Shown: positions 20,228-28,459 of the stretch, piece by piece
How positions within the stretch are numbered: the stretch's first letter is position 1
Layout of the letters: every line of letters begins with the position of its first letter
Source of the DNA: Zygnema cylindricum
Lineage: Eukaryota > Streptophyta > Zygnematophyceae > Zygnematales > Zygnemataceae
Direction: 5' to 3'
Assembly (NCBI GenBank): GCA_037447655.1
Contig: JBBHKE010000379.1
Location: 1-31,520, forward strand
DNA length: 31,520 bases
Program-made: the position numbers and the translations under genes
Notes under the pieces: generated by a model
Seen by the model: the letters and a program-made list of their open reading frames with translations, nothing else
Database searches by the model: none
What the model was told of the DNA's origin: nothing

Positions 20228-20322
20228 GAAAACGGACAAATCCAAACAAATTTTGTACTTTTCTTCGTCGTATTCGAACGGAAACGGACAAAACATAGCG
20301 AATTCTGTACTTTTCTTTGTCC
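20228..20322. repeat. Two-copy repeat, period about 52 bp
   Basis: GAAAACGGACAAA...TTTTGTACTTTTCTTCGTC is repeated as GAAACGGACAAA...TTCTGTACTTTTCTTTGTC. Confidence 0.75.
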
Positions 20323-20689
20323 TTGGAAATCGTATGCAAATTCTCGAAAATTATGGCTCGTGCGAATAACTGTTCCTATTTGTTTATAAAAAATCCATGG
20401 TTTTAAAACACATCGCGCATGTGTTATAAATATAAGGTTGAAGATGACGTTTTTTGTCGTCAAAGTGGGTCGAAAAACACAAGACGACAAATTTTCGTAC
20501 ATCCTAAGTTTGAGGATGACGCAAATTGTACTCTACAAATTTGCGATTCCTTCGTACGGTTGGAACTTAGGCAGTACGTCGGTAAGTTTTACAGGAAAAC
20601 GACAGAAAAAAAGCCTTACTTATGCACATGGGGATATACCCTTAATCAAAATTTCAAAAGTTATAACGAAAGCCAACGACGACAGTCAC

Positions 20690-20885
20690 TTCGCTGGACG
20701 CTGAACCTGCAACCAGCGACCAACGATATGACTGTCAGGTCGCCAGCGACCAGACTGCCTCGGCGCTGGACTCGTCGCCAGCGTCGAGGCAGCGCCGACG
20801 CCCTGTCAGCGCGCGCGCCGGCGTCTTCCCGGCCCCCTGTCGGCGCCAAGTCAGCGGCGAAGCTCTCCGTGCGCCATGCCGGTGC
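20690..20885. other. GC- and CpG-rich island
   Basis: An abrupt GC-rich patch in AT-rich surroundings, dense in GCCAGCG, GGCGC and CGCGCGCCGG. It falls inside a 167-codon frame (20419-20922) that I do not accept as a gene. Upstream, 19.8-20.7 kb contains repeated ACGTCGACAA and CTTGTGACG motifs. Confidence 0.6.
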
Positions 20886-20894
20886 TATTACAAC

Positions 20895-21105
20895 ACGTCA
20901 ACATTCACAAATTTACAATTGAAGCAAAAAAGAACCATTTTTAAATGTCAAAATTGAATATCGGCAAAATCACAATTGAAAAAAAAGTATCCATTTCTGT
21001 ATGTCAACACTTAATAACGATAAATTCAGAATTGAAGCAAAAAATAATCATTTTTGTATTTCAATTTAAAAAATGACAAAATCATAATTGAAAAAACAAA
21101 ATCCA
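20895..21105. repeat. Tandem repeat of about 55-60 bp, four diverged copies
   Basis: Each unit carries a CACAATTGAA, GAATTGAAGC or TAATTGAAAA core, an A-run and an ATCCATTT, CCATTTTT or TCATTTTTGT end. Confidence 0.7.
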
Positions 21106-21254
21106 TCATATCCCTTTAGAGCCTTAAGGTGCTCCCACTCTGCTCCTCTAGGCCTAGACATGGCCGCCTGTGAAGAGGTTCGTGGAAGCTTCAAGTGTGG
21201 CTTCAATCGAGCCTTCAATGGCGGATTCAATGGCCGCTTCTTTGTAATGATGAA

Positions 21255-21373
21255 CCGTACAATTTTTCTCAAACTTCGCGCGCGGAAATGAAACGTCACT
21301 TTTAGAAATTAACGTACGTTGTATACGTACCGTACAATTACTTTCAAACTTCGCGCGCGGAAATAAAACGTCT
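21255..21373. repeat. Direct repeat, period 75 bp
   Basis: CCGTACAATT...TTCAAACTTCGCGCGCGG followed by AAATNAAACGTC occurs at 21255 and 21330. The flanking 21.3-21.5 kb is rich in CGTACG palindromes. Confidence 0.88.
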
Positions 21374-21516
21374 CTCTTTTGAAAATTTCGTACATAATAT
21401 CCGTACGTTTTTCGTACGATAAGTATACGCATTTAACGAAAGATTCAAAATCTATAAAAAATAACGAAATTTCGTAAAAATATCAAAATCCGTACGAATG
21501 AGACATCTATACTTAC

Positions 21517-21561
21517 CGGTGATGCCGCGGAAAGCCTAAACCGCTGGATTCTTAAAAACAT
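21517..21561 (-). CDS. Candidate 5' exon of FTSH4 (targeting peptide), tentative
   Basis: On the minus strand an ATG at 21561 opens 15 codons, MFLRIQRFRLSAASP, followed by a consensus donor (CCG then GTAAGT). It ends in phase 0. The FTSH4 exon at 16141 starts in phase 0 after a good acceptor, so joining them replaces MQ at the predicted start. The 15 residues are hydrophobic and basic with no acidic residue, as in a mitochondrial presequence. The implied intron is 5.4 kb. This is inference from splice signals and composition only; the plus strand of the same place is also open (41 codons ending at 21644). Confidence 0.35.
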
Positions 21562-22284
21562 CGAACACGATCTGGAATTCTTCTTACGAAATAAGGGGCG
21601 TCCACCTTACGTGTACGAATACTGTTTGTCATGAGTTGATGACCAAAGAATTGTTCCTTCACATGTTTATTATTTTACTCTACTGTAGTTTTGGCAAACT
21701 CTGTACGGACAACTTTCTGTACCCTAAACATGTTTTAAAGCAGACTTAAAAGACAAAATTAGTGTTAAGATGTCGTACTGAATGTAAGCCATGTGAAAGA
21801 ACAGAAAAAAAAACAAGCCGTAACGTACTTTTGGTCTAGGTGAAAGTACAGTACTAATTTTGAATATCGATAACTTGAAATATCGTGAACCCAAAAATCA
21901 TGAATAATCGATATTCAATTATTTTACGAATACTGTATCAGATTATATCGTTGACATTTCGGGACACGAGCTCGTGCTCTGATTCCTGGCCTGGGGGAGT
22001 CCGCAGGTGGGGCGGAATTCCTCATACTGGAAATATTATGCGGTGGCAAGAAATTAACCGCATATTTTTTTTTTTGTAAGGGCAAATTTCGAAACGGTAT
22101 GGCATTTTCGTGCGGTATCGACACGAAATGTCCGCACTTTTAGAAAACTAAAGTCCTTCGTCTTTTAGTTTCATTTAGGAGATGGAAAGGGCGCTTCTCT
22201 AGTGAACCTTTCATTCTTCCTGCTTGCTTCCTGACGCAACTTTTGAAGGGAGGAGAATTCGGTGAAGTTCGTCTTTTGATCTCT
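21562..22284. promoter_or_regulatory. Upstream region of FTSHi3, possibly a shared divergent promoter with FTSH4
   Basis: About 720 bases lie between the candidate FTSH4 exon and the FTSHi3 start. No defined TATA box or motif is assignable. An 8-bp stem (AACTAAAG / CTTTTAGTT type) lies at 22145-22171. Confidence 0.35.
22182..22202 (+). CDS. Short upstream ORF in the FTSHi3 leader
   Basis: ATG GAA AGG GCG CTT CTC TAG encodes six residues and ends 82 bases before the FTSHi3 start. It counts only if the transcript begins upstream of 22182. Confidence 0.35.
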   Translation: MERALL

Positions 22285-25200
22285 ATGTCTCTGAGAACTT
22301 TTGCCTCTCCTGTTCTTGCTTCCGGACAGGTTTACCCTGCCTGTCTCATTTCCAATGGCTGTCTAGTCAGACAATATGGCCGAGATTTCCCCTTACCAGT
22401 TCAATTTTTTGGAGTAAAACCTTCCGTTTCTTCATCAGATGCTATTTCTCTGCAGACATATTCAGGAATTCGGAGGATCCATGGGAAAGAAAGAGCCAAT
22501 TGTTTAAAAAAAACCAGTCTGTTTTTGACTCGGGATCCGTTGGTTCGACAAATTAGGGTTTCTGCTGTGTTGGGAAGTGGCCAGGAAGCTTCGTCCCCTG
22601 CAGATTTAAGTTTATCGCTTAGCGAGACTGAGCAGAAAAATGAAGGTTTAGTAGAGCCTTCTCCTAAAACCACTCCCAAACCAATGCAAAACCGTCCTTT
22701 TCGATTGCCGAAGTTGTTAAGATTACGCCCAAGACTATGGCTGTTATCCAGAAGGCTTCGACCATCCGGCATAAAAAAAGTTTTTAAGCGATTAACGGAG
22801 GTTTTCTGGGCTCATAAGTGGATGTCCTTGTTATCCTTATCACTTATTATATCTTTTGCTTTCAGTGCCCTTTCAACTCGTTGGCCTTCCCCTCCTCCTG
22901 CCCTTCTTGTCTCTTACTCCGAGTTTGTACATCAAGTAGTGAAGAAAATGGTTGGGGAGGTGAGCTTCCAGGAAGGTTCCTCGCTCTTGTATTATAATTT
23001 AAAGAAGGCGGCTGTTGATGAAGCCTCGAAAATCAGTGGAGGGCTTATCCAAGACTTATCTAGTGGCAATGTGATAGGAACAGGAATGGATTCAATTAAT
23101 AGTCTAAAATTAGAACCTTCGTGGCAATTTGTGACACGGAGAGTGAAGAGAGACGAGACATTTCTCCTAACTTTGTTGCTGGAGGCAGGAGTGAAGTTTA
23201 GTTCAGTTCCAGTGCCTTGGAGTTCATCGGCAAAATCTCTTCTAGCCACTATGTTGATGCTTTGGGTTCCCATAGCCCCTTTTCTTATGCTTATGCTTCG
23301 CCAAATCAACGGCCGAGATTCGTCTGCGAAACGAGAATCATCTAAGCCGAAAATGACTCGCTTCACCGATGTGGCGGGTGTTGATTCGGCCAAAGCTGAG
23401 CTTACAGAGGTAAGTTGCAAGTATGAGATGTCATTTGTTATGAGATACCATTTGTTATCAGATATCCTGTAAGATAGGATACAATTTGTTATCTCATATA
23501 ATTTGTCATAGGATATGTTTTGTTTTACGACATAATTTGTTGTAGAATGTACGTTGTTGCCATCATTTCGGGGTCAATTTCACATTTACCTCTCCTCTCC
23601 CTCCCTCTCTCGCCTCCCTCCCTCACCTCCCCCCCCCTCTCCCCTCTCCCCTCTCCTCTTCCCTCTCCCCTCCTTCCCCTCTCCTCTTATCTCATCTATC
23701 CTCTCCCCTCTTTCCCTCTCCCCCCTCTCATCATCGTTCTCCTCCTCCCCTCTCCCCTCTCCCCTCTCCCCTTCCCCCATTCCATCCTTCCATCCATCCA
23801 TTCCTTCCTCCTTCCCCTCCTTCCATCATCCATTATCCTTTTTTTATCTCGGTTCATCTCCTCTTTTTCCCTCTCCCTCCCCTCTCTGTCCCTCCCCCCT
23901 CCCCTCTCTCTCTCTTCTCTCTCTCTTGGGGTCACATGCACACAAACCAAATGAAGATTATTATTATTCGTTGACTTAGTTTTTAGCATCTTGTGCCACC
24001 TTCAATGCCCTATGACTGTTCTGTTCTTCCCTATTTGTTTTTTTTTTTCAGTAAAATTTAAAATTTTATAAATCTGAATGTTTTCTGGAGCCCTTAGTCC
24101 ATTTCAAATAGACCATTAGTGTGGTAATCTGTCCTGAATCATTGTAATGAATGATTTATCCGTTTGTCCAATAAAAACTATTGGACGGGAATTTCTTATA
24201 GGGAACAAATTTAACAGTCTCGTACTCTATGCCAGACCTGTTCTCTATATATCGAACCTACGGTATGATTTGCTGTAGCCACTATACAATTTACTGTTCC
24301 TTCTGCAGAAGTCCACGTAATTCTTGTGTGGCTAGTCGCAGTAATACATTTACCGTCCACTTCAGAGAACAAAAAGCTGCTCTGGGACTTCATTATTTCC
24401 CTTTTTTTTTATTAACACCACTGATTTTGCCACCAGTGAACTGTTATTGCAGTAAATATTCTTCACATCTATGCTTATCGTTTATGTTATGCTTATGATT
24501 ATGCATTCAATGCCTGTTTGGGATCTTCATGCTCTGTTTATGACTGAGGCGTTTGTTTTTTGTAAGAGAAAGTAGTCTTTTCGACAAGTCTCTCGCCTAC
24601 ACTAATGATTATGCGTTGGAGAGGGGCATTTCACTGAGCAGATTGTAAGGTGTCTCAAAGGAGATGCTAGGTATAATGGCTTAGGGGCCCAACTTCCCAG
24701 TGGTGTCTTACTCCATGGCCCTCCTGGAACCGGAAAGACTCTTCTTGCTCGGGCCGTGGCTGGAGAGGCTGGTGTTGCTTTTTTTGCAACTTCTGCTAGT
24801 GAGTTTGTTGAAATGTTTGTTGGAAGAGGTGCGGCACGAGTTCGTGAGCTTTTTGCAAATGCTCGTAAGAAAGCTCCCTGTATTGTCTTTATTGACGAGC
24901 TTGATGCTGTGGGAGGACGACGAGGGGCAAGCTTCAGCGACGAGCGTGACCAGACATTGAATCAGGTGAGAGTGGTGCACTGCTAATTGTTGTTAGAGTT
25001 AAAAACACTAATTCGGTCGCAACTTTTTCTGGCCGACAATCATAAAATAGTGTTAACAACACTATTTAAGGAGTGGACTTCTATGTGCCACATCTATTTA
25101 CACCATATTAAAATTCTATAATATAATTTCGCATTAACACTGCTAAATCCTTAACACTAATAACGACAGGCACTGTAGTATTAATCTCATGTATGAGATT

Positions 25201-27472
25201 CTTAGTTTCTGCTTGTTTGTGCGTATGTTTCATTTAGCGGAATGTTTAGTTGACAGTACACTGCCCATTACTAATAGAGTTAATCACTCTAATTCGAGTT
25301 AGTGTTTTTTTAACACAAAATCGTAATTAGTGTTAATAAATGAGCAGTGTGGCAAAATATAATTTGATTCTAAATTAACGCTAATAATTCACTGACGCCA
25401 AAAGCGATGGCGGTGTACAACAGGTGTCTGTAATAGTGAATTGTCAGCTGTGCGGATAGCCATTGCTGCTAAGTGTTTTATTATTAAGCCCGATTCATGT
25501 TTCCGTGTATATCAATTGCTAGTCTGGATGCATTGGTGCGACATGAAAGCACCAATGTTATCCTTCACCAGTAAAGTGGAAGACAGAGTGTCATATTTGA
25601 AATAAGAAATAAGGCGGACGTTCTGCTGAGGAGTAACACCATAGTTCAAAAGTGGGAAGACGCATGGAAATTCTCTATCTGCTTACCCCGTATTTTATGT
25701 GTATTATACGGTTTTTTTGGATATAATCCGTGTATAGCATGGGGTAAGAACTGATTGTGTTTCCATACCCATTTCGCACATTGGTCAAAGTTGCATTTGA
25801 TTACTTTTTCATTATTGTAAAAATGCAACTTTATCCATAAGTGATGTGGACTACACAGAGGATCTTTTCTTGGAAGAATCAAGTGATTTGTCATCAGCCA
25901 CATGATTTGATTTTACGTCAGCTGTACAGTAATCAATGTGGTTATCCCGCTGTTTGTTGTCCACTGTTTATATTTTCACTTGTTTTCAAGGTGGATAGGT
26001 TGTTGTTTGAGGTCTTCCCACTACTCCTGCAATCGTCCATTGTTCCTTGACATTTTTGATCTGTAGCGTGATTTACTTTGTCTCGTGTATAACAGCTGTA
26101 CTCTCTCTCATGCATTGCGCCCCATGTTTGTTCTTGTTTGAGGTAGCATCGTGTAATTTTTTTGAGATTTTTCCGCGAGTCGTTAGGGTTTTATCAGATG
26201 TTTGAAAGCCGTTGGGAATTGTGTTGGTAAAGTGTAGGATAGATCTGTTTTACCTGGTTTCAAAGGATTACGCTTCAAATCAACATTGCCTATTGTTATA
26301 GTCTCTAGAATTTGAGTGAATATGACGGCCTGTTTTTGACTGTGTGCTGATATGTGACTGTCACATGAATTCTGTCATATGTATGTATTAGTTTGTTGCA
26401 CCAATCTGTTCTATCAATATTGACTATTGGTAAATTTGAAAGTAAGTAGCTTCCGCGGTATTTACCTAGCATTGTTCTTATCTGTTTGTATGCGTATACT
26501 TTCCATGCTGACTTTTGGTTTGCATTTTATTTTCCCTCATAAAGAAACTGACATGTATTTGCTCATCTGTCTATAGTTTTGAACCTTCCATTTGTCGATT
26601 TTGCAGTTGTTGACGGAGATGGACGGATTTGATTCCGACAGTCGAGTTCTGGTTCTTGCTGCGACCAACCGAATAGAATCTCTGGACCCAGCTATTCTAC
26701 GTCCGGGAAGGATTTCACGAAGGGTGAAAGTGGGTCTACCAGACATTAAGGGTCGAGAAGACATTTTGGGTATCCATTTGAGGGGAAAACCATTGGAAGG
26801 GGAACCTCAAAGATTGATTTCTACTGTAGCTGCTTTAACCGAAGGCTTAGCTGGCGCTGATCTGGCAAATATAGCGAATGAAGCGGCCCTTTTGGCTGGT
26901 CGAAGAGGTGCGTGGTTCTCTCTTTCAGTATGATGGCTTGCAGCATTATCTCTTTCAGTATCATCCCTTGTGACTTCCTGATGATAAAAAAATTGAAGGA
27001 CTTCAGTATTATTCTTTCAGTATTATCTCTTGAGGCTTCCTGGTGGTGGAAATAAATATGATGGGTTTCAGTGTTATATCTTTCAGACTTATCTCGTTTG
27101 GCTTCATGATGGTTAAAAAAAGAAAAGGATTCCCATAATACACAACCGTAGAAAAATCTAAAACTAATCCTGCAAAAACTCGAAAAAAAACCCAGAAAAC
27201 GTTTAAAAAAAAACCTAGCAGAAATACTGACGGGCGTGATTTTTCTTTCGTTTTTTTCAGGTGCGTCGACAGTCACACTGGAGGATCTACTGGAGGCTGT
27301 TGATAGAACCAGATTTGGTGTGGGAGAGAAAGAGGGGCCGGTTAAGGGTTGGCGAAGGTATTTGGCGAAACTTGTCGCAGATTCCAGTGGGGCCCGCGAA
27401 CCGGGAAATAAGTCGAAGTTGTGGCAATGGAAAAAATTGCCTGAGAATAAATCATCCCCGTCACTTGGTTGA
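22285..27472 (+). CDS. FTSHi3: FtsHi3-like inactive FtsH (AAA+ ATPase without protease domain)
   Basis: Plastid-envelope relative of FtsH that keeps the ATPase and lacks the zinc protease. Exons 22285-23409, 24642-24965, 26607-26907 and 27261-27472 join in frame to 653 residues; plant FtsHi3 is about 620. The start is the first ATG, opening [10 protein letters not shown]; an in-frame TTG at 22243 was rejected. Residues 1 to about 94 are rich in Ser and basic residues and end RQIRVSA, like a plastid transit peptide. Membrane spans lie at about 179-197 and 319-338. Walker A GPPGTGKT is at 401-408, Walker B FIDELDA at 458-464, and the sensor region [17 protein letters not shown] at 502-518. GRISRR replaces the usual GRFDR; plant FtsHi3 also alters this site. 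The protein ends about 65 residues after the [15 protein letters not shown]-type lid helix, with no HEXXH. It is head to head with FTSH4. Confidence 0.9.
23410..23560 (+). repeat. Short repeats after the FTSHi3 exon 1 donor
   Basis: Variants of GATA-C-ATTTGTTAT and CATAATTTGT (about 20-28 base spacing) repeat five or six times immediately inside intron 1. Confidence 0.7.
23586..23930 (+). repeat. CT-rich low-complexity tract in FTSHi3 intron 1
   Basis: About 340 bases of CCTCTCC, CCCTCTC and CTCTCT, pyrimidine-rich on the sense strand. Open frames in it (Ser/Pro/Leu) are artefacts. The rest of intron 1 (23931-24641) shows nothing notable. Confidence 0.92.
24975..25180. mobile_element. MITE-like element in FTSHi3 intron 2, copy 1
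   Basis: Left end GCACTGCTAATTGTTGTTAG and right end, reverse complemented, ACAGTGCCTGTCGTTATTAG are imperfect inverted repeats; both continue AGTTAA or TGTTAA. The interior has ATAGTGTTAACAACACTATT. It starts 10 bases after the exon 2 donor. Confidence 0.72.
25253..25418. mobile_element. MITE-like element in FTSHi3 intron 2, copy 2
   Basis: Starts ACAGTACACTGCCCATTACT and ends with GCGATGGCGGTGTAC. The interior matches 6411-6606 (AGAGTTAATCACTCTAA, AATTAGTGTTAATAA, ATTCACTGACGC). Confidence 0.72.
25651..26022. repeat. Inverted-repeat bounded segment in FTSHi3 intron 2
   Basis: AGTGGGAAGAC at 25651-25661 is the reverse complement of 26012-26022. Internal hairpins lie at 25681-25748 (CTTACCCC / GGGGTAAG) and about 25788-25832 (AAAGTTGCATTT / AAATGCAACTTT). 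It could be another small nonautonomous element. The rest of intron 2 to 26606 has no feature that I can name. Confidence 0.45.
26908..27112 (+). repeat. Minisatellite with repeated pseudo-acceptors in FTSHi3 intron 3
   Basis: About four degenerate units (about 62-66 bases, first one shorter) each hold TTATCTCTTTCAGTATTAT-like and GGCTTCCTGATGGT-like blocks. TTTCAG ends at 26928, 26958, 27020 and 27086, all acceptor-like, upstream of the true acceptor at 27260. Confidence 0.75.
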
Positions 27473-28459
27473 CTTCAATAATTTTTTGGTGGTATGTAAA
27501 TAACGTTATTTTGATTCATAGGTGATTGGAAATAAGGAAGGATAGAGAGCTTCAATTCAAGCTCCGCATTGGTGACAGCGTTTTTTTCGTATACTACGAT
27601 TCTTGCCATTTATCCTAGTTTTGTAAGAGAAGCTCGAGTAGGGTTATTAGTCTATTGTCTTAAAAGATGACTCCGTGGTTGTTTCACATAACCTTTGTGT
27701 TCTTAGAATGCAGCACAATGCCGAAATTCACATTTTTTTGCGCTCTATGAATAGACAATGATATGTTGTCAACTTATACATGCCATCTTTGATGACACAA
27801 ATATTTTGGTGTTGTAGATGTGTAATGTTGTTTTAATTTGTATTTGTTTTCTGCGTATGGGTTTTTGATAACCAATTTTGTTCAATTGATGTTTTGTTGC
27901 TATATTATTGCCTGACTTGGAAGGTCTTTGTCCTTTTTTTCTGCTACCTGTTCTTGTATTCTTTCTTGTAGTTGGGGCAATTTATTTGACACAGCAATAT
28001 CTCCTATTGTCTTCTCGTTTATCCTCAACAGTCACCATTGTTCGGCAATTCTCTCTAAACGTATACCTTGAATGCATTAAAATCAATTACATGCAACGGG
28101 GCAGAAAATACTGAAACCAAACATTCATCTGAACCCAGCTCGAATTGTGTACATTTAGGCAATTTTTAGTGGGATACCACTCAAAAAATTGTAATTTTGC
28201 ACTTCTACTTGTTAACAGAATGAGACATCGACTCGACAGATTTACGATGACTGAAACAGCACACAAAAGATTGAACAAATGCCTGGCTCTGGTAGTTTAT
28301 CACGAAAGAACTTCCAAATTATAAGAAACCTGGAAAAACAAAAAAGGTAATACACATTTACAGAATCTTAAAAAGTGTCTTCTCACACGTCAAATCATTT
28401 GGACACCTATCATACAGGCGGTACATATTATTATTTCACTACTCGATCTGCTCGATTTG
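27473..28459. other. Convergent 3' intergenic region between FTSHi3 and callose synthase
   Basis: AT-rich, no gene or clear repeat. It holds the 3' ends of both genes. A 68-codon plus-strand frame at 27908 shows no family features. Confidence 0.5.

Noticed and set aside
20419-20922. 167-codon plus-strand frame starting at an ATG
   Set aside because: Its second half is the GC-rich island and its first half lies in small repeats; no motif recognised, and several overlapping frames exist.
21446-21644. Plus-strand open stretch reading NRWILKNIEHDLEFFLRNKG
   Set aside because: Looks protein-like but matches no family I know, is short, and lies opposite the candidate FTSH4 5' exon; kept only as a note.
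22243-22284. N-terminal extension of FTSHi3 from 22243
   Set aside because: The codon at 22243 is TTG; the first in-frame ATG is 22285 and opens a transit-like sequence.
23520-23979. Two 140-codon Ser/Pro/Leu frames
   Set aside because: Products of the CT-rich tract in FTSHi3 intron 1.
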